A DNA stretch of 64,000 bases from Microglena sp. YARC (GCA_022414725.1 CM039462.1:42868060-42932059); one strand, 5' to 3'; positions 1 through 10,666 are shown, counted from the stretch's first letter. Notes: generated by a model from the letters alone, not told the origin. Numbers and translations: made by a program.

Positions 1-405
1 AATCAGTGTTTTTTCTTTGCAAGCCCTTGGGTTCAGTTAATCAGTGTTTTTTCTTTGCAAGCCCTTGGGTTCAGTTAATCAGTGTTTTTTCTTTGCAAGC
101 CCTTGGGTTCAGTTAATCAGTGTTTTTTCTTTGCAAGCCCTTGGGTTCAGTTAATCAGTGTTTTTTTTCTTTGCAAGCCCTTGGGTTCAGTTAATCAGTG
201 TTTTTTCTTTGCAAGCCCTTGGGTTCAGTTAATCAGTGTTTTTTCTTTGCAAGCCCTTGGGTTCAGTTAATCAGTGTTTTTTCTTTGCAAGCCCTTGGGT
301 TGAGTTAATCAGTGTTTTTTCTTTGCAAGCCCTTGGGTTCAGTTAATCAGTGTTTTTCTTTGCAAGCCCTTGGGTTCAGTTAATCAGTGTTTGTTCTTTG
401 CAAGC
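1..405 (+). repeat. 38-bp tandem array, about 11 copies
   Basis: A unit of about 38 bp repeats head to tail from the first base; it contains GGGTTCAGTTAATCAGTG followed by a T run and TTTGCAAGCCCTT. Copies differ mainly in T-run length. The same words occur once inside the dispersed family DR1 (for example near 59825 and 62105), and a DR1 copy follows directly, so the array looks like local amplification of a DR1 segment. The left edge is cut by the window. Short open frames across it are artefacts of the repeat. Confidence 0.9.
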
Positions 406-522
406 CCTTCCCATATGGTCGGGCAAGTCCCTTTAGCCTATTTGGCCTACCCCTGGACTGTAACATACATACATACATACATACATACATACATACATAC
501 ATACATACATACATACATACAG
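406..522 (+). repeat. Dispersed repeat DR1 followed by a (CATA)n tail
   Basis: The core words are GGTCGGGCAAGTCC, TTTAGCCTATTTGGCCTACC and CCTGGACTGTAACATAC, followed by about 55 bp of ACAT tetranucleotide. The same order of words recurs at least nine more times in the window in both orientations. No terminal inverted repeat or coding capacity is visible. A SINE- or MITE-like element is possible. Confidence 0.75.
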
Positions 523-539
523 CCATCCCATCAGCATAT

Positions 540-1480
540 CAAATCCCTGTCATCATCACATCATAACCTCCATATCCCATGCGTTTGCAGTTGGTAGGCC
601 TCCTTCTCTTCAGGGGAGCACAAACGATGTGCAGGAATGTGTACATCATCATGTCATACCATAGCCATCCCATCAGCATATCATAACCCTCATATCCCAT
701 GCCCATGCAGTTGGTAGGCCTCCTTCTCTCCAGGGACAAACAATGTACCGGAATGTGTACATCATCACATCATACCATAGCCATCTCATCAGCATATCAA
801 ATCCATGCCATCAGCATACCATACCCCCATATCCCATGCCCTTGCAGTTGGTAGGCCTCCTTCTCTCCAGGGGTGCGCAGACGATGTACAGGAAGGTGTC
901 AGCAATTCTCCACTCAAGGTTGCATATCATAACCCCATAGTTAACTTCTCAAGCCATCATCATTTCATAGCCCCATATCCCATGCCCTTGCAGTTGGTAG
1001 GCCTCCTTCTCTCCAGGGGTGCGCAGACGATGTACAGGAAGGTGTACTTCATCATATCATCACCTCTACATAACCATAACCCCATGTCCCATGTGTTTGC
1101 TGTTGGTAGGCCTCCTTCTCTCTAAGGTTGCTCAGACAATGTACAGGAATGTGTACATCATCATATCATAACCCCCATATCCCATGCGTTTACAGTTGAT
1201 AGGCAAAGCTGTTCCAAGATCTCTCACATGCTCGACTTGCCTGGCCCTGCCAACACAAACAGACACAGGTAAATAAACATGCAACCAAGCAAGAAAGCAA
1301 ATTGACTGACCTGCATTGAATTAAACATGCTCTCGCAGTTGGTAGGCCTCCTTCTCTCCAGGGGTGCACAGACGATGTACAGGAATGTGTACATCAGCAC
1401 ATCATACTATAAAAATCCAATCATCATACCATCACCATGCCATCAGCATATCAAATCATGCCATGAGCATATCATAACCT
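540..1480 (+). repeat. Acceptor-side echoes of the ankyrin exon (about 7 copies)
   Basis: Partial copies of the start of the exon at 1502, including its 3' splice site, occur near 591, 712, 845, 990, 1102, 1186 (diverged) and 1336. Each carries TTGGTAGGCCTCCTTCTC and most continue to GACGATGTACAGGAATGTG. Between them lies degenerate satellite built from CATCATATCATACC and CCATATCCCATGC. Only the copy at 1502 continues into a full exon. The copy near 880-930 also keeps a trace of the following codons. Confidence 0.8.
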
Positions 1481-1501
1481 CCATATCCCGTGTGTCTGCA
1501 G

Positions 1502-4239
1502 TTGGTAGGCCTCCTCCTCTCCAGGGGTGCGCAGACGATGTACAGGAATGTGTACGGCAACACACCACTGAAGGTTGCTATCGGTAGCCGTGTGCAATCG
1601 TGGATCAAGCGAGTGCAGGAAGGGGGCGAGCATGAAAGGATTAAAATGGCGGAAGAGATTCGGCAGGTGATTTGGTGACACTATGCATGCATTGACGTTG
1701 TTAGCTAGAAATATTATAAATACATATTATACAGACATTCTAAATGAATAGCATAAATAAGCATTCTCTAAACAAGGAGGCAAAAAAATGTTTATTGAAA
1801 ACAATAGAAAAAGGGTTAAAGCATGGATCAAGCGAGTGCAGGAAGGGGGCGAGCATGAAAGGATTAAGATGGCGGAAGAGATTTGGCAGGTAATGTGGTG
1901 ACACTATGCATACCTGGTTAGTTATAAATAAAAATTAAACATAAATACAGATAGATATTGTAAATAAACATTCTATAAACAATGAGGCGAACAATGTTTT
2001 AAACACACATTTTAAAAATTGAGCACATTTTAAAAATTAACAAATTAAGTGAAAACAGGCAAAACAAAATCCTATGCGACGCGGAAAATTGGCGGAGTGT
2101 GTTGGCAACGGAATGAAAGGTGGCAAACATGGAGCTGACCGAATCTAGTAAGTTACACAATCATAGGCTGACGTGTCAGGCTTCGAATTTTTGGTCGGAC
2201 GGACAAATGGGTAAACATGGGGGCTCCCGCCCCCTTGGACAGGTAGCTCCGCCAAAAAACTCCCGCCCCCTTGAACAGGGTGCTCCGCCAAAAAACGTGT
2301 GCAATTGTGGATCAAGCGAGTGCAGGAAGGGGGGGAGCATGAAAGGATTAAGATGGCGGAAGAGATTTGGCAGGTGATTTGGTGACACTATGCATGCATT
2401 GACGTTGTTAGCTAGAAATATTATATACCGGTATGCATATTATAAATGAATATTATAAATAAATATTCTCTTAACAAGGAGACAAAAATGTTGACAAATT
2501 TAAAATTTTGCAATGTGTAATGAAAGAAAGCAAACAAGTTCTATGCTGCGTCGCCTGCGACGCTACAAAATGGCGGAGAGTGATCGCAAGGGAGCAACAG
2601 GTGGCAACTGAAGCGAGTTAGTTACGAGGCCGTTGGCTGACGTGTCGGGCTTCATCACGGTCAGATGGATGGATGGATGGTCGGTCGGACGGACAAATGG
2701 GTAACACTGGGGACTCCCGTCCCCCAGAAGGGGGGGCTTTGCCAAAAAACGTGTTAAATCATGCATCAAGTGGTGCAGGAACTGGGTACACAAATCTGCA
2801 CGTAGTAGAGGGTGTGCGGCTTTAAGCGCAAGTGGCAGGTAAGGCAGCTTCACCTCCATCAAAGATAGACCTGGCTGCTGAGCTGTGGGGTGGGTTAGGG
2901 GGGGAGGGGGGGGGGGGGGGGGGGGGGGGGGGATAAGGCCTCTGCACGTAGTAGAGGGTGTGCGGCTATAAGCGCAAGTGGTAGGTAAGGCAGCTTCACC
3001 TCCATCAAAGATAGACCTGGGCTGCTGAGCTGTGGGGTAGGTTAGGGGGGAAAGGGGGAGGGGGGGGGGGGGGGGGGGGCTAAGGCCTCCGTAAGTAGTA
3101 GAGGGTGAAAGGATTGAGATGGCAGATGAGATTCGACGGGTGGGGAAGGATGGTTGGATGCACTGCGATTTCATTTTATTAACGATTTCATTTTGTATTA
3201 TGCTTGGATGCACTGCGATTTCATTTATTAACGATTTCATTTTAATTGTTATGCTTGGATACGGATGAGTTCATGCTACAGAAAATTAATTGTGTGATTC
3301 TCATCAGTAGGGGGCAGTCAGCCCCCACTTAAGTTGGACCCCACTTACCTAAACACTAAACCCACCTAGACTCTGAACACGGACTGTAAACCTGGGTCCT
3401 TTCACTGCCACCTACAGGAAGGGTGGAGTCAGCCCCCACTTAAGTTGGCCCCCACTTACCTAAATCCTAAACCCACCTAGACCCTAAATCCTAAACCCTA
3501 CTACCACCTAAACCCTAAACCTTTGAATCAAAACCTAAACCACTAAACCCTAAACTCCCTAAACTGGAGTGGGGGCTCACCTCCACCTGCACACACACCA
3601 CCATCACCACCACCACCATCTCCCCCCATACACACACCACACTCCACCACTTCCACCTGCTCCCCAACACACACCACCACCACCACCACCATCCCCCCCC
3701 ACACACACACCACACTCCACCACTTCCACCTGCTCCCCAATACCCCCCCCCCCCCCCCACACACACACACACACACACCGCACTCCACCACTTCCACCTG
3801 CTCCCCAACACACACCACCACCACCACCACCATCTCCCCCCACACACACACCACACACACACCACCACCATCCCTCCTCCACACACACCACACACAACAA
3901 CAACAACAATAACAACAACAACACCTCCCCCCCCACACACAACACACACAACACACACACTACCACCACCACCACCACACACAATACACACAGCACCCCC
4001 CCACACACACCACCACCACCACACCACCACCACCACCACCACCACCACCACCATTCTCATCCCACTGTCTGTTGTGCAGGCTAAAGACGAGATCTGACAG
4101 AAGCGACAAAGTGAAGCGGGGGTAGCCCCTCTCACACACACATACACACACACACACACAATACACACACCACCACAAACACCTCCCCACACACACACCT
4201 CAAACACGCACACCACCACCACCACCACCTCTCCCCCCC

Positions 4240-4304
<65 letters not shown>

Positions 4305-4820
4305 ATTATCGTCCCACTTTCTGTTGTGCAGGCTGAAGACGAGATCCGACAGAAGCGACAAAATGAAGCCGATGCAGCGGCAGAAGAGTAAGTCACACAC
4401 ATATGGGTGTGATCATGTATTGTATTAATTAATTAATTAATTAATGTATTGATTAATTAATTTATTTATTAACTAATGCATTTATTAATTAATCAATTAA
4501 TGCGGCGACAGAAGAATAAGTCACACAAATACGTGTTTGCAAGCTACATGGGTGTGATCATGTATTGTATCAATTAATTTATTTATTAATTAATGTATTT
4601 ATTAATTTATTAATTATTTAATTAATGCGGCGACAGAAGAGTAAGTCACACAAATACGTGTTGCAAGCTTCATGGGTGTGATCGTGTATTGTATTAATTA
4701 ATTCATTTATTTATTAACTTATTTATTTATTTATTTATGTATTAATGCGGCGACAGAAGAGTAAGTCACGCAAATACGTGTTGCAAGCTACATAGGTGTG
4801 AACATGAATTGTATTAATTC

Positions 4821-4886
<66 letters not shown>

Positions 4887-7800
4887 GCGGCGACAGAAGA
4901 GAAGGTCACACAAATACGTGTTGCAAGCTAGATGGGTGTGAACATGTATTGTATTAATTAATCATTTATTTATGTATTTATTTCTTTATTTATTTATTAA
5001 TTCAGCAACAGAAGAGTAAGTCACACAAATACGTGTTGCAAGCCACATGGGTGTGAACATGTATTGTATCAATTAATTAATTTATTTATTTATTAATTAA
5101 TTAACGCGGCGACAGAACAGTAAGTCGCACAAATACATGTTGTGTGTTAAGCTACATGTCTGTGAACATGTATTCTATTAATGTATTAATGTTTTAATTC
5201 ATAATTTTAGTAATTAGTTAAAGAATTAATTAATTAATGCGGCGACAGAAGAGTAAGTCACACAAATATGTGTTGCAAGCTACATGGGTGTGATCGTGTA
5301 TTGTATTAATTTATTGATTTATTTATGTATGTACTAATGTATTAATTAATTAATAAAGTAATGCGGCGACAGAAGAGTAAGTCACACAAATACGTGTGGC
5401 AAGCTGGATGGGTGTGAAACAAAAACGAAACAGTGGGTCTCTGCTACATTGAGGGCGGTGACAAATTAATCGTGACCAGATTCTGTGTGCATGGCCCTCA
5501 CTGGCATGACCCCCCCTACCTCCCCACCCACCCACCCCCAACCACCCATCTCCACCCACCCACCCACCCACCCACCCACCTTCCCACCCACCCCACCCAC
5601 CTCCCATCCCACCCCCACCCCACCCACCTCCCATCCCACCCCTTCCCACCTCCCCACCCAACCCCACCCACTTTCCCCCCGTGTGTGCGTAGCCCTCACT
5701 GACATGTGTGTTATCTTCTTTTTGTAGCAAGCGAGTAGCTGAGGAGCGCATTGTAGCATTCACCCACCACCCACACCCACAACCCACCACACAACACACA
5801 ACACACAACACCCACCCACACATGTGTTTAGGAAGCGAGTAGCTCAGGAGCGCATTGTAGCAGCTCAGCGGAAGAGAGATGCTGAGGATGAGGAGGAGGA
5901 TCGCATAGAGGCCATGGAGTTGGCTAGGAAGAAGGCCGAGGAGGAAGAGAGGAAACGGGCTGAGGAGGAACGATTGAAGGTGAGAATGGGTGGAGTGGGG
6001 TGGAGGGGGGTGAGAATGGCTTGAGGTGAGAACTGTTGGGGGTTAGGATTAGATGGCGGAGGAGGAAGAGAGGAAGCAGGCTGAAGAGGAACGGTTGAAG
6101 GTGAGAATGGGCGTGGGGGGTGGGGTGAGAATGGCTTGAGGTGAGAACGGGTGGGGGTTGGAGTGAGGGGTTGGGTGGGGTGAGAATGGCTTGAGGTGAG
6201 AACGGGTGGGGGTTGGAGTGAGGGTTTGGGGTGGGGTGAGAACATATCGCATAGAGGCCATGTAGTTGGCTAGGTTGAAGGCCGAGGAGGAAGAGAGGAA
6301 GCAGGCTGAGGAATAACGGTTGAAGGTGAGAATGGGTAGGGGTGACAACAGGTGGGGTTGGGGTGAGGGGTGGAGGTGTAGGTGGGGTGGGTGAGGAGGA
6401 GGATCGCATAGAGGCCATGGAGTTGGCTAGGTAGAAGGCCGAGGAGGACGAGAGGAAGCGGGATGAGGAGGAACGGTTGAAGGTGAGAATGTGTGTGTGT
6501 GTGAGTGGGGGGGGGGGGGGGGGGGGGGGGGGGAGAGAACGGGTTGGGGTTAGGATTAGATGGCCGAGGAGGAAGAGAGGAAGCAGGCTGAAGAGGAACG
6601 GCTGAAGGTGATCATGGGTGTGTGTGTGTGGGTGGTGGTGGTGGTGGGGGGTGGGGGGGGGGGGTGGAGTTGGCTAGGAAGAAGGCCAAGGAGGAAGAGA
6701 AGAAACGAGCTGAAGAGGAACGGTTGAGGGTGAGAACGGGTGTTGGAGGTGGTGGTTGGGTGGGGGTGGGGCAGTTGGCTAGGAAGAAGGCCGAGGAGGA
6801 GGAGAGGAAGCGGGCTGAAGAAAATACGTACATACATACCTCAAAGTTGTACAACTGATTGGTAATCTCCGCCTTGGAACCCACCCCACCCCACCCACCC
6901 CACCCACCCACCCCCTCCCCCCAAACTCCATCCACCCCCCACCCCAACCCCCAACCCCATCCAACCAACAAACCCCAACCAACAAACCCCAACCAACAAA
7001 CCAACCAATCAACCAACCCATCTAAATACATTCATGTCAGAACAGGTGGGGGTTGTGGTGAGGGGTTGAGGGTAAGGTTGGGGTGAGAACGGTGGGGGGT
7101 GGGGGGTGGGTGAGCAGTTTGGGGTGGGGTGGGGGTGGGGTGAGAACGGGTGGGGTTGGGGTGAGGAGTTGGGGGTGGGGTGGGGTCAGAACGGATGGGG
7201 GTTGGGGTGAGGAGTTGGGGATGGGGCGGGGGTGGGGTGGGAACAGCTGAAGGTGAGGAGTTGGGGGTGGGTGGGGTCAGAACGGATGGGGTTGGGGTGA
7301 GGAGTTGGGGTTGGGGTGGGGTCAGAACGGATGGGGTTGGGGTGAGGAGTTGGGGGTGGGGTGGGGTCAGAACGGATGGGGGTTGGGGTGAGGAGTTGGG
7401 GTGGGGTGGGGTCAGAACGGATGGGGGTTGGGGTGAGGAGTTGGGGGTGGGGTAGGGGTCAGAACGGATGGGGGTTGGGGTGAGGAGTTGGGGGTGGGGC
7501 GGGGGTGGGGTGAGAACAGCTGAAGGTGAGGAGTTGGGGTGGGGTGGGGTCAGAACGGATGGGGTTGGGGTGAGGAGTTGGGGGTGGGGTGGGGTCAGAA
7601 CGGATGGGGGTTGGGGTGAGGAGTTGGGGTGGGGTAGGGCCAGAACGGATGGGGTTGAGGTGAGGAGTTGGGGATGGGGGTGGGGTCAGAACTGATGGGG
7701 GTTGGGGTGAGGAGTTGGGGGGGGGGGGGGGGGGGGGGGGTGGGGGGACAGCTGAAGGTGAGAGATGCGGAGGATGAGGCAGATCAAGCCATCCAAATTG

Positions 7801-8363
7801 AAATTGAAATTGTTACATCAGTGTAATACATTCACTCACAGGACGTGAAGTGAAGGACACCATAGTGTAAGCTGTAAGCTAGCTATAGTCACCGTAAGCC
7901 ATCCAAATACATGCATTTGACAGTTCAGGGGTAGCCTGCTAGGACACAGGGACTTGCCCCACTATTTCGTTTCGTGCAACGCATCGCAAATTGAGAGGAC
8001 TCCGTGCGACCCCTAGTGCAACAGCCCCACAGGAGGCCATTTTATGGACTAGTTTAGCCATACCCATGCGTCAACATGCGCAGCAACAGGATGGCGCGGG
8101 ATTGGCAGTGTGTCGTCAAAAAAACTGTGGGGTGGGTAAAAGGGGTATAGGCTAATCATTGTCATAATCATATGGGAATTCTTGTCTGACGTAAATTCAA
8201 GGTCGGGCAAGTCCAATTTGGCTACCCCTGAACTCTAACAAACAAACTACTACATGTGTAACAGGCTGAGGAGGAAGAGCGGCGTCTGGCTGAGGAGGAA
8301 GCTAAGCGACTGGCTGCTGAGGCACGAAAGAAGGCCCGAGAGGCAAAGGCGAAGAAGAAGTAA
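1502..8363 (+). CDS. Ankyrin-repeat protein with charged coiled-coil C-terminus (3' part of gene)
   Basis: Exons that join in phase are 1502-1666, 4332-4387, 5832-5979 and 8265-8363 (stop TAA). Optional 48-nt exons lie at 6053-6100 and 6560-6607 and an optional 60-nt exon at 6670-6729. The first exon encodes an ankyrin helix-turn (LVGLLLSRGA, then YGNTPLKVA). Later exons encode a highly charged helix rich in E, K and R (AEDEIRQKRQNEADAAAEE, ERKRAEEERLK) ending KAREAKAKKK. Splice phases agree throughout: 0, then 2, then 0. The 5' part lies left of the window or is unrecognisable. Ankyrin repeats bind proteins and the tail should form a long single helix or coiled coil; the specific role is unknown. 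The introns are full of echoes of their own exon edges. Splice sites were predicted by eye. Confidence 0.6.
1821..3160 (+). repeat. Donor-side echoes of the ankyrin exon (4 copies) with G-tract minisatellite
   Basis: The last roughly 65 bp of the exon ending at 1666, with its GT donor, recur at 1821-1912 and 2307-2395 and in decayed form near 2761 and 3105. Shared words include GGATCAAGCGAGTGCAGGA and GAAAGGATTAAGATGGCGG, and the following intron words (TGACACTATGCATGCATTG) are copied too. Inside the region, 2785-3100 holds two or three copies of a unit of about 155 bp that starts with CTGCACGTAGTAGAGGGTG and ends in poly(G) tracts of about 20. Confidence 0.8.
3330..3570 (+). repeat. Interstitial degenerate telomere-like repeat (CCCTAAA type)
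   Basis: Runs of CCTAAACCCTA, CCTAAATCCTAAACCC and CACTAAACCCTAAACTCCC appear here with a local duplication of AGTCAGCCCCCACTTAAGTTG. The heptamer CCCTAAA is the plant/green-algal telomere repeat. The units are degenerate, and they lie inside a predicted intron, so this is an interstitial tract rather than a chromosome end. Confidence 0.6.
3590..4320 (+). repeat. CA/CAC microsatellite with a decayed acceptor echo at 4069-4120
   Basis: Long (CA)n, (CAC)n and (CAA)n stretches include three copies of CTCCACCACTTCCACCTGCT. At 4069-4120 lies a copy of the 3' splice site and start of the exon at 4332 (CTGTTGTGCAG, then a near copy of GACGAGATC and CAGAAGCGACAAA). It carries a frame stop (GATCTGACAG instead of GATCCGACAG), so it is an echo rather than a usable exon. 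Confidence 0.8.
4400..5410 (+). repeat. Donor-side echo array: 8 copies of exon end plus splice donor
   Basis: After the real exon end at 4387, the words GCGGCGACAGAAGAGTAAGT and CACAAATACGTG recur near 4502, 4627, 4747, 4887, 5003, 5106, 5240 and 5362, spaced 105-140 bp. Each holds about 15 bp of exon and the GTAAGT donor. The spacer is AT-rich (ATTAATTAATTTATTT), with one (ATTG)n tract of about 65 bp at 4820-4885. Most copies keep a perfect donor. Confidence 0.9.
5510..5831 (+). repeat. C-rich minisatellite and acceptor echo
   Basis: A (CCCACC)n tract spans 5513-5680. A partial copy of the next exon's start lies near 5726-5760 (AGCGAGTAGCTGAGGAGCGC), about 105 bp before the genuine copy at 5832, and a CCCACA microsatellite separates the two. 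This continues the acceptor-side echo pattern. Confidence 0.75.
5985..6835 (+). repeat. Tandem coiled-coil exon copies with splice donors
   Basis: Six further copies of the end of exon 5832-5979 plus its GTGAGA donor follow it. Copies at 6053-6100 and 6560-6607 are clean 48-nt exons in phase 0-0 with acceptor ATTAG. The copy at 6670-6729 is 60 nt and open but has a poor acceptor in G-rich sequence. Copies near 6250-6326 and 6392-6480 carry in-frame stops. The copy at 6773-6820 has a good GCAG acceptor but has lost its donor. A poly(G) tract of about 24 lies at 6509-6532. Confidence 0.8.
6838..6880 (-). pseudogene. Inverted fragment of a gene B exon with its splice donor
   Basis: Read on the minus strand, this stretch encodes KAEITNQLYNFE followed by a GTATGT donor. 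It matches the end of the gene B exon at about 22585-22617 (plus strand) with only two differences over about 32 bp. It lies between the coiled-coil exon copies and a C-rich tract. It is in frame here, whereas the 22.6-kb copy carries a one-base shift. Confidence 0.7.
6880..7760 (+). repeat. G-rich minisatellite of about 46 bp, about 14 copies
   Basis: After a C-rich start (6880-7030), a unit of about 46 bp repeats from about 7080: GGGTTGGGGTGAGGAG, GGGGTGGGGTCAG, then AACGGAT. Three copies keep AGCTGAAGGTGAG (near 7247, 7516 and 7749), which is the coiled-coil exon end and donor, so the array seems to have grown from that donor region. It ends in a poly(G) tract of about 22 at 7719-7740. G runs of 4-6 make it a strong G-quadruplex candidate. 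Confidence 0.85.
7918..7966 (-). repeat. Dispersed repeat DR1 (reverse)
   Basis: CAGTTCAGGGGTAGCC and GGGACTTGCCCCAC match the reverse complement of the DR1 core at 406-465. Short, decayed copy. Confidence 0.55.
8195..8250 (+). repeat. Dispersed repeat DR1
   Basis: CAAGGTCGGGCAAGTCC and TTTGGCTACCCCTGAACT match the DR1 core. It lies just upstream of the last exon of the ankyrin/coiled-coil gene and ends about 15 bp before that acceptor. Confidence 0.65.
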
Positions 8364-8377
8364 ACTACCGGTAGTCA

Positions 8378-8475
8378 GGAGGTTGGTGATTGCCCCCAGT
8401 GAAAGCAAGCGGGCTGGCCCCTCAACCCCACGCCTCGTAACAAGGCGAACTATTTATTCATGTATTTATTTCTAC
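8378..8475 (+). repeat. Dispersed repeat DR2
   Basis: The unit contains GGTTGGTGATTGCCCCCAGT, CAAGCGGGCTGGCCCCTCAA and CCTCGTAACAAGGCGAACTA, then a TTTATT tail. Near-identical units occur at 31918-32005, 60428-60505 and 60520-60600, always in plus orientation and ending in an AT-rich tail. It begins within 20 bp of the stop codon of the coiled-coil gene, so it is probably in the 3' UTR. Confidence 0.75.
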
Positions 8476-8504
8476 AGGAGGCATCGCTTGCAACCACTGT
8501 TTCC

Positions 8505-8580
8505 ATTAAACTCGAACTCGAACTTGAATTTGGTTACATAGCTCCAGCCAGCAATTAGGCTGCTCGCCATCTTCGGCAGG
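8505..8580 (+). repeat. Dispersed repeat DR3
   Basis: TTGGTTACATAGCTCCAGCC and AGCAATTAGGCTGCTCGCC belong to a short family also seen near 14617-14690, 41595-41635 (reverse), 45020-45080, 45752-45815, 47958-48025 and 48600-48650. Confidence 0.65.
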
Positions 8581-9344
8581 AAAATTAATTACACCTATAT
8601 TGTACATGTACGATATATAAGTAGGATATGGCGATAGACTCTCGCTCGAATATTCGATTCTGTTTATAGTCAGCGTTTTCAGAATTTCCTATTTTTCGAA
8701 GACCCGGCGCCGGTATCTCTGAGTCTTTTTTTTTTTCTGTTTATTCTTCTTAGTCTTAGTTACTTATTACAGTCTAACAAACATAGCAAATAAACTGACT
8801 TATAAAATGACAACATTAAGCTGCTTAATAAATTTATATCAAAACCTTAGCGATATATTGTACATGGCTGGATAGGAATGGGTGTGGGAACTTGCTCTGT
8901 AGGATTATGAATAAAATAAATTATCCTTCTGCGCATATCAGTGCTCTGGCATATGAGATAATGTTTAACCTATCATCCCACTATAAGTTACATCATACCG
9001 TTTGCCGTTACCTATTACTGAATTCACTTCGTGATTAAGTGCATGTTTGGTGGTTGAATTCCTTTAATCGTATTCTGAAAGGATATTCGCAGATGAGCGC
9101 ATTTTATCCTAAGTATAACAAAGCGATACTACACACGGTCTATGAGCTTTGTGAATCTTAATGATGTCAGTATCTGCTAATTTCAACGTTCGCGTTTTAT
9201 CAAATGGGCTAACCTCACCTATTAAGTAAACAAGGGGCTACTCCATTCGTTTGATATTGTCACCACACGTCCACACTCCAGTTAAGTACAGGACGTAATC
9301 ATAGTGTACTGTAGGTGCTGTAGAGTTAAAGAACATGCCCCATT

Positions 9345-9398
9345 CATGGTCGGGCAAGTCCTTTTAGCCTGTTTTGTCTACCCCTAGACTGTAACAAC
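9345..9398 (+). repeat. Dispersed repeat DR1
   Basis: ATGGTCGGGCAAGTCCTTTT followed by TACCCCTAGACTGTAAC matches the DR1 core. Confidence 0.65.
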
Positions 9399-9687
9399 AA
9401 ACTGTCGGCGAATGGAAGAGAGCGTGAAGAGAAATAACTGGTTCAGCTTACAAGTTTGGGAGTCGGCCATGAAGGGAGCCGACTCCCACAGTTCAGGGTA
9501 TAGATCAGAGATTAGGGTCCCAAGGACATGGACAGTTATGGCTAGGACCAAGGACAGCTATGGCAAGAATACAGCTAACGCTGACATATGCAACATGCCC
9601 AGGTCAGTGCATGAAGATATCACACGGCTCTGCGCATCTGCTGTTTTAACACTGACTGCACTGCTGACAGACCTATGGGTATGCAGT

Positions 9688-9778
9688 TACAGTCCAGGGT
9701 GGTAGACCAACTAGCTTTAAAAGGACTTGCCCAACCATGACAGGAGGGGCTACAACGAAAAAGCACTGATGAACTGAA
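9688..9778 (-). repeat. Dispersed repeat DR1 (reverse, longer copy)
   Basis: TACAGTCCAGGGTGGTAGACC, AAAAGGACTTGCCCAACCAT and AAAAAGCACTGATGAACTGA show the fuller DR1 structure of about 90-110 bp. The last words are the segment that is amplified as a 38-bp array at the left edge of the window. Confidence 0.7.
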
Positions 9779-10584
9779 CCCCAAACAATCGTGTTACCAA
9801 CGGGGGGCCTAAGTTTGTGCAGCAGTGACAAACCTACACAAGCATAAAATACGACCTGGACACACTACTGGATACAACCTATACACGCATACAATACGAC
9901 CTAGACACACAACACGACCTAGAAACTCTACACGAACACGACCTAAAATACACTTGTTACGACCGCTGAACAAGCAGAAAGTACGACAGCTAGACACTGG
10001 ACACGACCAAGAGACGCGCGATACAGAATACAGCTCCAGGGTGGGCGTAACTGTTGTTGTCTGGCTTGCAACGCGTCGACATTCCGTCGCTGCATGGTCT
10101 GGCTTAACAACTCAGAAATGCATTATGCACGATCGCGGGGTTAGAAGTTAAACATCTCTTTCATGGGATGTTTCGCCAGCCCTCCGCGCGATTTGTGCTC
10201 CCTTGAGTGGTCTGCCTATTAGGCAGTGCGGGGGCCGTAACACTTGAGAGGGTACCCTGTGTAAAGTGCAACGAGTACCTTCGGTAATATATATGCTGGC
10301 CTGTTTGATATCCATCCTGTTTTCCAGCATACCGTGTTACAGAGAAAGTTATCATAACTTTTGCACTTCGCTTCAAGGTGCCACAGGTTCTGAGAGCGTT
10401 GGACAATGAGCCATTATTAGCAATAGGTGATATGTGTGTGCGTTAACCTAATCTTTGCCCATATCCAGATATCCTAGAAGTGACCAGAACTTGAGCTGAA
10501 GGTAGAGCAATTGTTATAATTCAATGTACACTACCGTAGTTTGAGCAGTAACCTTTAGGATGTGCTGTGCCCGAGGTAGATGTA

Positions 10585-10612
10585 TCAGGTGTGTTGGAAA
10601 GAAACACCGTTT
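10585..10612 (-). terminator. Histone 3' stem-loop, H2B (imperfect)
   Basis: The minus strand reads ACGGTGTTTC, then TTTCCAACACACC: a GGTGTT/AACACC stem with a larger loop and one insertion. It sits about 55 bp after the H2B stop. Replication-type histone mRNAs end with this element instead of a poly(A) tail and bind SLBP. Confidence 0.6.
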
Positions 10613-10666
10613 GTTTTGTTGGAAATGAAATAAAATGGAAGATGAGTGTCGACTGCTGGTGGGAGC

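Larger units (their letters stand above)
8600..10560. other. Intergenic, no gene recognised
   Basis: Mixed-composition sequence holding two DR1 copies (9345-9398 forward, 9688-9778 reverse) and a weak ACGACCTAGACACAC-type repeat at 9845-9950. An open frame of 97 codons at 9412-9705 has no recognisable domain and partly overlaps DR1, so I do not call it. Confidence 0.6.

Noticed and set aside
1..405. CRISPR-like array of 38-bp repeats
   Set aside because: The repeats are head to tail with no unique spacers, no cas genes are present, and the genome is eukaryotic.
3330..3570. A true chromosome end
   Set aside because: The repeats are degenerate, and exons of one gene lie on both sides in matching phase.
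3515..4402. Long minus-strand frames rich in Val, Cys and Gly
   Set aside because: They are translations of (CA)n and (CAC)n microsatellites and overlap a predicted exon on the other strand.
9412..9705. 97-codon open frame
   Set aside because: No family resemblance; its end lies in a reverse DR1 copy.
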